Shown: positions 22,576 through 32,585, counted from the first letter of the stretch. The stretch is 64,000 nucleotides of DNA from Euborellia annulipes (GCA_023213315.1 JAKCPI010010832.1:1-64000), one strand, 5' to 3'. Numbers and translations are program-made. Notes: generated from the sequence alone by a model not told the origin.

Positions 22576-23054
22576 ATGGTATTAAGAAGAATTCATATCA
22601 TATTTAATAGCTAAATCAGTAGGCGTTTAGAAATTAATGTGAAAAAGGGCTTTTATTATCTCTCTTTGAGAAGGCTTTCCGCTTTGGGTGTCTCCAAGGT
22701 ACAGCAAAGGGATTTCATTAATTTCAACTTTTTTTCTCTCTCTTTTAAAAAGTGACCTTTTTTATCCCTACATATATTTTTCTTGAAGGGTTTATATTGA
22801 AAAAGATTTAACATAAAGTGTTTTAATAAAATTTAATTTTAGTTAGATATTCATCTGACGGGTTAAAAATATTTTAATAAAAATTTAATAAATAAAAGTA
22901 CGGTATACATTTTCATGATATAATTAATAATTAGACTTTATTTATTTTATAACTTTTTCGATCTATATCGTATATTAAAATTGAGTTTCGCCTATATTTT
23001 ATTTTAAATATAATCACGAAATAGCCTTTATTAATTTAAAACAAAGATTTATAA
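22576..23054. other. AT-rich tract, nothing recognised
   Basis: A GC-richer patch at 22665-22700 has no supporting splice sites. Confidence 0.4.
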
Positions 23055-23228
23055 AGTAAATTAAAATTAAATATACAAATTAAACACTAGGTACAATGTA
23101 TTAGAATGTAATCACTTCTGATGATGACAAGAAATTGTCGAAATACGTATCAGGTGTTAATTTTTAATTAATAAAACCTTTGAAACAAATAACCTAGTGT
23201 TTAATTTGTATATTTAATTTTAATTTAC
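23055..23228. mobile_element. Penelope-type ribozyme repeat with inverted flanks
   Basis: AATATACAAATTAAACACTA (23068-23087) and its complement (about 23199-23218) bracket a hammerhead motif. The downstream half recurs in inverse orientation at 32915-33010. No reverse transcriptase. Confidence 0.6.
23111..23158 (+). ncRNA. Hammerhead ribozyme motif with UACGUA stem III
   Basis: CTGATGA, a perfect stem II GACAA-GAAA-TTGTC, then GAAA followed by TACGTA. CACTT pairs with AGGTG as helix I. All core residues match CUGANGA...GAAA. The six-base palindrome TACGTA would let two molecules form stem III together. Confidence 0.7.
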
Positions 23229-23507
23229 AAAATGTTTCAACGAGAACCAACGGTCTAAAGTTTAAATCTTATATATAAAGTATTATATTATATTGTCATT
23301 TTTTTTTTCTAAATGTTATTAGATTTAAAAGGAATTAATTAGGCCTACAATACTTTTGCTCTTTTCGGCCACTAAACATAAATGATAATCGCTATAATCA
23401 GTCTATATTTTTAGTAGATGTTATAATTTAAAAAATTTCATCAAGATCTGAGGCGAACCAATGATCATTATAGTAAACATTTATAATTTCTTATTTATTA
23501 TTATTAT

Positions 23508-24044
23508 TACTTTCTCTTACCTATATGTTAATATAGAGAGAAAATATTGGATTCATGTCAAAAATTCGATGTCGAGATTTTGATGGATATACAGCTATGA
23601 GATTGTAATTTTATATTTAAGTTAGGTACCCCCTTGGGGCGTGACACGAAGCTTTTGAACAAAATCTATAAAAGAGTACTAGTACTTTACTGAAGTATTT
23701 TTTCAGTTTTTTTGATTTTCACAAAATTCGCTCTAAAGATTTTGATTAATATTCAAAAATCAATTATTTTTTAGATTCTCTTTAAAATGTATATTCTCAT
23801 TTTGCTCATTGAAATCGTTCAGAAGACCACTTTACTCTTAGGAGAAATGGTTGCCATGGTAACAAAATATAAATATTTTTCCATGTGACGTTAAGTCTTA
23901 AATGGCCTAAGTTACCGAAAAGACTGTGTGAATGAGAAAAAAATGTGAATGTTTAAAAAAAAAAAAAAGTTCAATAGTATCGGCAGAAATTAAATGTATC
24001 TCGTCACAAAAAAAATCTGCTGCGACCAGTCACATCAGATTTTT
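23508..24044 (+). mobile_element. HINE copy interrupted by a SINE tail
   Basis: The 5' hairpin, ATGTCGAGATTTTGATGG block and internal ACTAGTACTTTACTGA are clear. The GTCY tract is deleted. At 23884-23969 a SINE 3' tail (AGTCTTAAATGGCCTAAG ... poly-A) interrupts it before the 3' end CACATCAGATTTTT. Confidence 0.75.
23884..23969 (+). repeat. SINE 3' tail inserted in HINE
   Basis: Matches the SINE 3' region (GTTACCGAAAAGACTGTGTG) and ends in poly-A. A 5'-truncated SINE insertion is the simplest reading. Confidence 0.7.
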
Positions 24045-24050
24045 AAATTG

Positions 24051-24120
24051 AATTCAAATGTAACGTACTGTCGTAAAATAAATAAATAACGACACAAAAA
24101 ATCTGGTGTGACAAGAACAC
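24051..24120 (+). mobile_element. HINE 3' fragment
   Basis: GACACAAAAAATCTGGTGTG and the preceding CGTACTGTCG repeat the sequence found just before the 3' hairpin. Only the first strand of the hairpin remains. Confidence 0.65.
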
Positions 24121-24330
24121 TTTATTTTATTCAGCATAATTTTTTGGCATTATTAACTTTAAATTATTATTATTTAAATTATACTTAATATTTTATTTAC
24201 GATACAAATGATACAGGCACATTTATTTATATCAACTGGTATTCAATCTAATTGATTTAAATAAATATAATATATATTGGACTACCTGAGATTTAACAAT
24301 TAAAAAAAAAACTAATTTTTCTCTTTTTAG

Positions 24331-24399
24331 CCTAGAGGAGGTTGTCCAGACAGAGTGGCAAACAAACAAAAGTTAATAAAAGCGCTTAAATCCTGGTAG
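24331..24399 (+). CDS. Possible alternative terminal exon, 22 codons
   Basis: A strong acceptor (TTTTTCTCTTTTTAG) precedes an open phase-0 frame PRGGCPDRVANKQKLIKALK to TAG at 24397-24399. Phase 0 would fit exon 1 at 10372 but not exon 2. A second frame is also open for 14 codons. No homology is recognised. Very short, so chance is a real alternative. Confidence 0.18.
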   Translation, partial: PRGGCPDRVANKQKLIKALKSW

Positions 24400-25681
24400 A
24401 TGAAACCAGAAGGGTGGAGGGGGCAAGGGAGTCAATACAGAAGCGGATTTTGACCAGAAGATATATAAAGGATTTTATAGATCAGCAAAGTGAAAGATTT
24501 TTGATGAGATCAATTTTTAGATGCATTGGTAGTGTTAGGTGAGATTCGTTGTATAAAATATACATACAATTTGGTAAAGATAATTAGTTTTCTTTAAAAG
24601 TAATTTTTCTAATTTAAATAAATCGCTTCTTTTCTGAAACTGCCCTCTTGTTAATTAGAATTCAGTAAAGATCTAAAGAGGCAAAGAGATTGATGTTAGA
24701 AAATTAACAAAGGGCTAATGAGTTCCCTAAAAGGCATTCTAGTGTATTCATGTATTTATTATGCAAATGATGAGAAAGTTTATGTAATCGTGAGACTTAA
24801 AAACAATTCATTGAATATCATATTAAATAATTATCCGAGGATTTACCAATAAAAAAAAAAAATAAAATTCAATAAATAAAAATAGCAACTAATGTAAAAA
24901 AACGTTTTTGCATATGCATAGAGAAGCACACATACACGGAAATAGAATAACATTTTTTAAAAATAATAAAAATAGAAATCTCTATTTATTTTGATTTCGT
25001 ATTTTTAATTAAAGATTTTCCAATTACATTGAAATTAAATTAAAAAAAAAAGGGGGAATAAATAGGAGGGCATAGAAGTTAATTAAAAAGGGACAAGCCG
25101 AAGGAAACGAATGTGGATTATCAAATGAGAATGATCCCAGCTGTACAGTGTGTGAGAAAAAGAGGGATTCAGGCTTAAAGAGTACTCAAAACGATAAGTA
25201 CTAATCTTGTTCAAAATTAAATTAGAGTACACAAAAAAAAAAACGATCAGATAATTGAAATTTTTTCATGTTTATTGATCAAGAGTTAAGAGTATAGTTT
25301 ACTATTTTGGAAAATTTTTTTCAAGAAAAAAATAACAGACTAATAATAAGGATGTCTTAATTAATTAATGTTAGAATGATAAATGTTGTGGGGCGGAGTT
25401 GATTAAAATTAAAATGTTAATTTTATTTTTGAAAAATTAATTTATGCATGAAATCTAGATCTGCGTGGGGAAATTTTTTTTTCTTTATAAAGCTAATGAT
25501 TTTATAATAATTGAATATGATAAATTATGAATATGAAAAATACATTTTTATACTAAAGAAAATGAAATATATAATAAATGATAAGATAATTTTGATCAAA
25601 AATGTTATTATCTGCATAATAGTGATTCATACTAAAATGGAAAGTTGAGAGGTGGTTAACTTTTGTTATTAGGTCTTTAGA
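24400..25681. other. AT-rich tract, nothing recognised
   Basis: No exon, repeat end or RNA gene could be supported. Confidence 0.4.
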
Positions 25682-25689
25682 CATCTGAG

Positions 25690-25953
25690 CAAGGGCGGAT
25701 CCAGAGGTGTTTCTCGGGGGGGGGGGATCTGGTGTGACTGGTCGCACAGCACACAATTTTTTCTTAATTTCGGTAATTTAAAGGCACATTCTGTACTTGC
25801 TTGCCAGAATATAAAAACAAATTAAATTTTTAAGTATTAATTTTTAAAATTTTACATTAAAAATAAATTTTTTTTTCGAAAAATGAGTATTTTTCTCAAA
25901 TCTCGGGGGGGGGGAGTAATTACCCCCTTTACCCCCCCCTGTATCCGCCAAGG
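25690..25953. mobile_element. hAT non-autonomous element carrying a HINE fragment
   Basis: Ends CAAGGGCGGATCCAG and CTGTATCCGCCAAGG, with an exact 8-bp duplication CATCTGAG at 25682-25689 and 25954-25961. G-runs lie at both subtermini. At about 25727-25790 it contains HINE 3'-hairpin sequence (ATCTGGTGTGACTGGTCGCA), either an insertion or a captured fragment. Confidence 0.88.
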
Positions 25954-25961
25954 CATCTGAG

Positions 25962-26734
25962 GCTAACGCTTTAAACGATAGATAACTTATGAATACTTAT
26001 TTACGATATTTTTCAAAGTTGTTCCAATTTTATAAAAAAATAAAAATAAATAAATAAATAAGAAAAAATAATAATATTGAACGAATACCAGAGATTGGGA
26101 TTATTTTTGAATCTGAATAAATAATCAAATCCTTTGCGCCCCTCACCCCACTCCATAAAAAAAATTAAATCTCCTATCAAAGGAATATTAAATTTGCTCC
26201 TATTTTACATTTTAAAATATTAAAATATTATCCTACTCTGTTAAAGAAATATATAAAAAAATCAATGTTTACCCATGGAAATAAAACTTTTTAAAACTCA
26301 CTTAAAATAAATTTAAATGAAAAAGTATTTCTCTTTAATTACAAAAAGAGTTAAATATAAAAGATAAATTAAGAATAGATAAAGCTAAAAAAAGAGTGGT
26401 TCGTGACAAAGTTGGAAAGATGGAATTTAAAGATGGAGAAAGAAGTTTTTAAGCAGAGAGAATTTTAAAAAAATTTAAAAAATAAAATTTTAATAATTAC
26501 AAAGAGAGTAAGAAAGATATAATATGAACTAATAATTTATGGTTCTCATTAAAATCTTTCCTACCAATTAGGTGTTTTTTAGAGAGGAAAGGGGACGCAA
26601 ACAGTATTTATAAATAAAATAACAAAAAAAGTTAATTAAAATTTTAATTTCTGTTTTTTAATAAAAAGTTTATTTTATTATTAATGGAATACTGAATTTT
26701 ATATTTAAAGACTTTATTAAATAATATCATCGAT
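25962..26734. other. AT-rich tract, nothing recognised
   Basis: No element ends or splice-supported frames seen. Confidence 0.45.
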
Positions 26735-26863
26735 TTTTACTTTCTCTTACCTATAGGTATATGTTATTAATATATACATATATAGGCCTATATAGAGAGA
26801 AAGTATTGGATTCATGTCAAAAATTCGATGTCGAGATTTTGATGGATATACAAGTTTTGAGGT
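26735..26863 (+). mobile_element. HINE 5' fragment fused head-to-head to the next copy
   Basis: The complete 5' hairpin and ATGTCGAGATTTTGATGG block run up to ...AGTTTTGAGG, then switch abruptly into the 3' hairpin of a minus-oriented copy. Confidence 0.75.
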
Positions 26864-27549
26864 AAAAAAAATCTGGTGTGACTGGCGCACAGCACACAAC
26901 TTTCGATTACCTTCGGTAATCGAAAGTTGTGTACTGTGCTTGTCACACCAGATTTTTTGTGTCGACATGTATTTAGTTTCCGACAGTTGGGTACAATTGA
27001 ATTCAAGATGTAAAATTTATAAGTATGGGAAAATATTTATATTTTGATACCATGGCAACCATTTCTCCTATCTTTTCTATGGAGTACAAGAGTAAAGTGG
27101 TCTTCAGAAGATTTCAATCACAAAATGAGAATATAAATTTTATAGAGAATCTAAAAAATAATTGATTTTTGAATTTAAAAAAAAATCGTTGGAGCAAATT
27201 TTGAGAAAATCGAAAAGAACTGAAAAAGTGAATCAGTAAAGTGCTAGTACTTTTTGGTCGATTTTGTTCAAAAGCTTCTTGTCACGTCCCATGGGGGTGC
27301 CTAACTTAAATATAAAATTTCAACTTCCTAGCTCTTTTCGTTCTTGAGATATTTTGTTCACAGACACACACACACACACACACACACACACGACAGACCA
27401 TGTCGCGAAAACCACTTTTTTGGATTCAGGGGACCTCAAAACGTGAAGATCCATCAAAATCTCGACATCGAATTTTTGACATGAATCCAATACTTTCTCT
27501 CTATATATATATTACATATATACATAGGTAAGAGAAAGTAAAAAAAAAA
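26864..27549 (-). mobile_element. HINE copy, nearly complete, minus orientation
   Basis: 3' hairpin 26868-26956 (near-perfect, TTCG loop), internal block with TACTAGTAC-like words, a (CA)n tract at 27362-27391 in place of GTCY, and the 5' hairpin ending GGTAAGAGAAAGTAAAAA. About 0.69 kb, the typical full length. Confidence 0.82.
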
Positions 27550-27550
27550 T

Positions 27551-28022
27551 GGTTTTCGCAACATGGTCTGTCTTTGTGTGTAACTGTATTCAATTTAAAG
27601 CATGAAGGAATTGAGCTAGGAGGTTGAAATTTTATATTTGAGTTAGACACCCACCTAGGGCGTGAAAATAAGCTTTTGACCAAAATTGGCCAAAAAGCAC
27701 TAGTACTTTACTGATGTAGTTTTTCAGGTTTTTTTCGATTTTCTCAAAATTCGCTCCAACGATTTTGATTAAAATTCAAAAATGAATTATTTTTTAGATG
27801 CTCTTTAAAATGTATATTTTAATAATAATGAACCAGCCCCAACCCAAAAGCAAATGTATATTTTCATTTTGACATTGAAATCTTCTGAAGATCACTCTAC
27901 TCTTGTACTTCATAGTAAGGATAGGAGAAATGGTTGCCATGGTAACAAAATATAAATATTTTCCCATACTTATAAATTTTACATCTTTACATCATCGACG
28001 GAAACAATATATGTCGACACTG
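27551..28022 (+). mobile_element. HINE copy, both ends truncated
   Basis: Starts within the GTCY region (TGGTCTGTCTTTGTGTG) and runs to ATATGTCGACAC just before where the 3' hairpin should begin. A short partial duplication lies at about 27806-27862. Confidence 0.72.
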
Positions 28023-28690
28023 GCTATCAAAAGTAATAAATTTTGAATTCATTAGAAATTTATACTTTTTTCAACTTAATCAAGATGAAAAAAAAAATAG
28101 GTATTTGAAGATTATTAGATTTTCACAAAAACTATTTTAATTTCGAATCAAATAAGAAAGGATTGATTTCCCGAGAGGAGGTGGAACGGAAGAAATAATT
28201 TCTAATCTAAAATCAATGTGGAATACGAATTCCTCTTACTTGTTAGATGAATAAAAAGAGAAAGATTGATTGATAAATTTTTCGAAAAAATAATAATTTA
28301 AAAGATAGAATGGACCTTTAACTTGCATTAAACAAAACAAGTCTGGTGTTATCTTAAAAAATATTTGTTTTAATATCGATGTACAGGTCATAAATAGATT
28401 TTACTAATAGATTATCATAACCAAGTGATGGATCGGATTCGAAATATATTTATAAATTTGGGAACGAGGCTTTATAAATATCATTTGAATCAATACAAAT
28501 ATATTTTATCCTAATTTTAATTTTAACCTCCAGAGCTGCCCTAAAGAAAACCGAACATGTTGTTAAATCAATGTAGAAATTAACAACTGAAACAATTAAT
28601 TGGTCAATTGGGTTGCCTATCTTCCAGGAAACAAACATTCCATATCTTATACTATTAAACGAGCAATGTAAGCACATCAGTTTTCGAAAA
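28023..28690. other. AT-rich tract, nothing recognised
   Basis: A 75-codon minus frame at 28450-28677 has no recognisable features or splice support. Confidence 0.4.
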
Positions 28691-29420
28691 CGGCTCTAAC
28701 GATTTTTTTCAAATTTTAAATATATAGCCTACTAATTTACGGTTCCAATATGAAATTCTGCTAGGCCTTGTTTTGGGAAATTTCGGGTACTAGTACTTTA
28801 CTGATGTACTTTTTTGGGTTTTTCACTTTTTTTTGAAATTCCCTTTAACGATTCTTTAAAATTTTGAATATTTCCTATTTCAGGTAGAGAAAACAATGGG
28901 CGCTAGGTCTCATCCTCGGGAAACCTCGAGTACTAGTACTTTACTGAGTACTTTTTTAGTTTTTTTTTTTTTTTAATTTTCTCTAAATTTTCTTTATCAA
29001 TTTCCTTTAAATTTTAAATATTTCCTATTTCCAGTATCCAAAACAAACTGCGTTTGATGGCATCTTTGAAAAACTTCAGATACTAGTACTTTACTGATGT
29101 ACTTTTTTGATTTTTTTTTCCAATTTTCTAGCTTTAAAATTTAAATATTTATTATTATGCGATATACAAAACAAATTACGATAGCAAGTTTACGAGATAT
29201 GTTTGTGCTTAAGATTGGGCAAAAGTTGCACCCCCTGGAGTCGAACCAGGACCTCCACGCTTTCGCGGCGGGTGGACTACCCTTATCCTAGGGCGCCGGC
29301 CCATCTTTTTCAAACAAGGCTCTACCTAGTCAAAACAAATTGCGTTTAATCTCGTTTTTGGGAAACTTCGAATAGTAGTACTTTACTGATGTACTTTTTT
29401 AGATTTTTCCAATTTTGTCA
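28691..29420. repeat. Satellite of ~145-bp units related to the HINE interior
   Basis: TACTAGTACTTTACTGA recurs at 28788, 28931 and 29081, with a diverged copy at about 29372 (spacing 143, 150 and about 291 because of the insert at 29183-29325). Each unit continues with a poly-T, an AACGATT-like word, TATTTCCTATTTC and CAAAACAAA(C/T)TGCGTTT. The first part equals the internal segment of the HINE family. A single inverted unit lies at about 52440-52620. Confidence 0.8.
29183..29325 (-). repeat. tRNA-like element inserted in the satellite
   Basis: On the minus strand, GGTTCGACTCCAGGGGGT is a perfect B box. Upstream, GGCGCCCTAGGATAAGGGTA is only a loose A box, and the G/C-rich middle (CCGCCGCGAAAGCG) gives no normal anticodon arm. 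Satellite sequence resumes on both sides at CAAAACAAATT, so this is an insertion, probably a tRNA-derived SINE and not a functional tRNA. Confidence 0.5.
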
Positions 29421-29439
29421 AAAGAAAAACCACCAAGCT

Positions 29440-29830
29440 CCAGCTCGGTTAGCCCGGAACTATAAAACTATTTATTAATAATAGAAATCGAATATAAATA
29501 GGTTTTAAAAAATATGTTTATTAATTTACTTCGAAAGGAGTAGGCTACACGCCGGTGCTGAGGGAGTCCCTCATCAAACTACGACATCCTCCATAGCATA
29601 GAAGAGATTGGATAAAAGGAACCGGGTGGAACCAGAAATAAGGATTAGTTCACTAGCTAGAGAAGAAAGCAGGAGGAGGAGTTAGAGATAGGAAATAATG
29701 TAACTTCACGGGTGCCGGTAGATGGGTTCGGTCAGAGGCCGGTTGGCTTTGAGGTATGTGTCTACGTACACGAAAGCACCTCGGGTAAATAAACAGGGAT
29801 CCCGATAGGAATTTCAAATAATAATGTTTA
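29440..29830. repeat. GC-richer dispersed repeat of unknown class
   Basis: 29530-29690 matches, in inverse orientation, 62650-62785 (AGTAGGCTACACGCCGGTGC, GGATTAGTTCACTAGCTAG). 29750-29830 matches 1-105 and 61720-61800 (GGTAAATAAACAGGGATCCC). No ORF and no clear termini. It ends about 45 bp before the ARID5 exon donor, so it lies in the intron downstream of that exon. Confidence 0.6.
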
Positions 29831-29874
29831 TTAACTTAGGGGTAAAAAGAAGAGATGGTTAAGTTGTGACTCAC

Positions 29875-30129
29875 CAAGATGGTTGCAAAGAAGTTCGAGG
29901 CCTTCGAGGTCAGGATAGTCGAAGGTATCTTTGCAGAAGAGGATTCTTGTATCCTTATCCGGGGCTGCATAACCCCCTAGGGCACATACTATAGCATTTC
30001 TTAACCATTTGTTGGCCACTCCTTCCACCCGTTTTACAACAGCCCGATATCGACAATATCGGGCGAAAGACATGACAACCACTGACCCACCATCCCCACA
30101 ACTGATGCCGTCGACTGCTGCTTCTTTTT
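29875..30129 (-). CDS. ARID5B: ARID5A/ARID5B-family protein, internal exon (downstream of the two)
   Basis: Read on the minus strand, the acceptor TTTTTTTCTGTGTTTCAG is followed by 255 coding bases, then the donor GTGAGT. It enters in phase 1 (completing a Glu codon from the exon at 54036) and leaves in phase 1. The product contains YCRYRAVVKRVEG, an ALGGYAAP segment, and ILFCKDTFDYPDLEGLELLC, which match in order the ARID5A/B segment just before the ARID domain (YCRYR, ALGG, IL.C.DTFD.P). Known family role: a nuclear DNA-binding cofactor that recruits the PHF2 demethylase in vertebrates. The next exon should begin with two bases completing an Ala codon, then a basic GRPRKKK-type stretch. I did not find it in 1-29874, so the ARID exons probably lie beyond the left edge. 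Whether this is an orthologue of ARID5A or ARID5B cannot be decided. Confidence 0.87.
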
Positions 30130-30146
30130 CTGAAACACAGAAAAAA

Positions 30147-30552
30147 AGTTCCTAAGTACACCTAAGTGAAATTAAATAATCTGTGGATATAAAATATTAA
30201 TGAGGAGGACGATTTTTGTTTGTCTTTTTAATTTAGATTTAAACTGGTTACCGTGGGCACTAATTGAAAAAAAAAATTGAAAAAAAAAAATTGAAATTGA
30301 TATAAATATGTATATTGCTGAAGTCTGACTGGTGTAATCCTAAAATCAACGATAAAATTGTAATATAAAGAAAATCATCAAAATATTTATTTTCTTTACT
30401 CTCGTACTCCCATTCTTCCTGGTTGTCATCATAGAATTTAGGGCCTTATGCATCGGTTCCAAAAACAATATAGTACTATTATTAATTATTTGATTTTTAT
30501 TAAATTATTCAAATGATAAATTGTGAATATAATTTCAGACAAATTTTAGGGC
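30147..30552. other. Intronic AT-rich tract, nothing recognised
   Basis: Begins just upstream of the ARID5 exon acceptor (minus-strand sense). No motif beyond poly-A runs. Confidence 0.4.
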
Positions 30553-30720
30553 ATGGACTTTTCGGTTTATGATAAAAAAAATATATATATAATCAGGAGA
30601 GAAGTTGTTGATGTTACAAGTTCGGAAAGAGTAAGTACGGTATCAACAATGAAAAGAAAGCCTTTGTATGCCAAATGCCGTAGGAGACGATTCGGACAAA
30701 ATGTATTCGTCCATCTTTAG
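30553..30720 (+). CDS. Small ORF, mirror copy of 30797-30979
   Basis: ATG at 30553 to TAG at 30718-30720, 55 codons. The segment VVDVTSSERV and KRKPLYAKCRRRRF aligns with the minus-strand frame at 30797-30979. Of the base differences in the alignable part, about six are synonymous third-position changes, and both gaps are whole codons. This suggests past protein-level selection. The basic KRKPLY.KCRRRRF core could be a nuclear or nucleic-acid binding segment, but no family is recognised. Confidence 0.35.
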   Translation: MDFSVYDKKNIYIIRREVVDVTSSERVSTVSTMKRKPLYAKCRRRRFGQNVFVHL

Positions 30721-30796
30721 TTCTTATAGGTTTATATTTATGTTGGGCACAAAGTTGTAATGTTTTTGATGCATAAAGATCATGTACATGTAAATT

Positions 30797-30979
30797 TTAG
30801 TAAAATAGCGAGTGTTTAAAACGACGTGAGAATCTTTTCGAGAATAAGACTTCGAAACGTCTCCTTCGACATTTGGGATACAAAGGCTTTCTTTTTCTTC
30901 CCTTTACTGCTGTATTTGCTCTTTCTGAACTAGTAACATCAACAGCAACTTCTCCCTTGATTATTTTTTTTTTTATCAT
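30797..30979 (-). CDS. Small ORF, mirror copy of 30553-30720
   Basis: A minus-strand frame of 60 codons, GEVAVDVTSSERANTAVKG then RKRKPLYPKCRRRRFE, ending TAA. It is an inverted, roughly 80% similar duplicate of 30553-30720 with a spacer of about 100 bp. It lies in the same orientation as the ARID5 gene inside its intron but is not flanked by convincing splice sites. Could be a retrocopied or transposon-borne peptide. Confidence 0.35.
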   Translation of the reverse strand: MIKKKIIKGEVAVDVTSSERANTAVKGRKRKPLYPKCRRRRFEVLFSKRFSRRFKHSLFY

Positions 30980-31433
30980 AAACTGAAAAGTTTTTCAGTG
31001 GACCTTTCTTAAAAAAAAGAAATATTTTCTGAAAAATTATTTTTTAGATCTCAAAATACTTCAAAAATATTTTGAAAATCTCTCTTGAAAACATAAATAT
31101 TTTAGAGAGCATCAAATTTAATATAGAAGGTAAATTAGCAGGCTATACTAGGGGACAAAGACTTATACGGTAGATATAATAATAGGATTAAATAAAAAAA
31201 ATTGCTTCATAAGAAAATATAATCCTAACCTAAGTTACGTATATTGAGTTTTATCCAATTTCCGTTTTTCTTCGCGATCTCCCTCCAAGGGTGAAAATTA
31301 TTGCCCTAATTGTATATAGGCCTAGAGATACTCAAAATCTCATATGCAGTGAACTAGAGGATGATTTCCAGATTTGATTTGATTTTTTTGACAGGAAAGT
31401 AAAATTAAGATATTTTAAGCAATAAAATTTAGC
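30980..31433. other. Intronic tract, nothing recognised
   Basis: No gene or element could be supported. Confidence 0.4.
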
Positions 31434-31697
31434 TAAGCCCCCGGTGTGGCGTAGTAGGTAGCGTGCCTACCTCCTATACCAAACGTCGCGGGTTCGGACC
31501 CAGGCAGTCCGATGATTTTATTTAAGCCATTTGGATACCAGATGGCTTAAATAGAAATGCCTGAACCCCCAATAAATAATATATATTACAACGGTTATCG
31601 TCAAAGTCTTAAATGGCCTGAGTTGCCGAAAAGACTGTGAATGTGTGTGTGAGTGTGAATGAGAAAAAAGTGTGAATGTTTTTAAATTTTAAAAATT
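31434..31697 (+). mobile_element. tRNA-derived SINE, complete
   Basis: A box TGGCGTAGTAGG at 31447-31458 and B box GGTTCGGACCC at 31491-31501, a typical RNA polymerase III promoter. Then a strong hairpin (ATTTAAGCCATTTGG / CCAGATGGCTTAAAT), the block AGTCTTAAATGGCCTGAG, a GT-rich tract and an A/T-rich tail. Same family as 39255, 40078, 43247, 54642 and 62262. No coding capacity; it would depend on a LINE partner. Confidence 0.85.
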
Positions 31698-31849
31698 TAG
31701 CTATCATTAGCCTACTAAATATCTAGTATAAAGTGCTAACCACTGACTTTCTGTGTGTATGTCGCTTTGTGCAATTCTCTCTCGCCGATTGGCCAAAGTC
31801 ACAGAAAGTGGAGTCAGAGAGGGAAATTTAAAACTTTAAGATTTTGCAA

Positions 31850-31975
31850 TTGCTCGCCGAAACGCCCAAACAGGGACCAAGAATAAATATGAAGCATTTG
31901 CTCGCCGAAGGCGAACAAGGGGATCCAGGGGGCGTAGCTCCCTGGCAAGTGGTACAGCCCGCCGAAGGCGAAAAA
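31850..31975 (+). repeat. GC-rich repeat with GCTCGCCGAAGGCGA units
   Basis: TCGCCGAA recurs at three places and GGGGATCCAGGGGGCGTAGC is shared (inverted and diverged) with about 4105-4165. Short G/C palindromes such as CGCCGAAGGCG could fold. Class unknown. Confidence 0.45.
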
Positions 31976-32585
31976 AATTTATTAAATCTTTATTTTAAAT
32001 CGTTTTAACTATTTAGGTAATGTTATTTCCTGATAGTAAGTCTACCATTATATAACTCTATGATTAAATAGATTTTTTTTTTTATATACCTGGTAAATAA
32101 TGAGAAACTGTTTTTGAAATACATTATTATGTTAGAGAAAATACATTTTTTTTTTCTTAATTCATGATGAGATTAAAAACAATAAAAAAAATTGTTCCTA
32201 GCCCTTTGGAGTTTAATCTCTTAATAATAACCTGACTGGCCCGCCGCCAATTTGTATTTCGTGAATGACCTCCATCGTAAAACAAGGAACAAATGGAGGG
32301 GGAACCAAGGTAAATTATGGAAAAAAAATCATCGTAGAATTAACTTCCGGATAAAAAGAAAATAAATTTTATAATAAATTATTAAGAAAGTAGACAAGAT
32401 GAAATAATATTGTAATAAAATATTTGGTAAAAATATGCTTGACAAAAATTTGTTAATAACACAGGACTGAGAATTTCCATTTTTGAAATGATTCTTATTG
32501 GATCAAAATTTTTGTGAGTTGATATAAAAAATCTGGACTGTTTTTCCTCTACGTAAAAATTTGCCGTCAATCATAATTTACAAAA
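31976..32585. other. Intronic tract, nothing recognised
   Basis: No gene or element could be supported. Confidence 0.4.

Noticed and set aside
29183..29325. Functional tRNA gene
   Set aside because: The B box is perfect but the A box and anticodon arm do not form, and it is inserted inside a satellite. Called as a tRNA-derived repeat.
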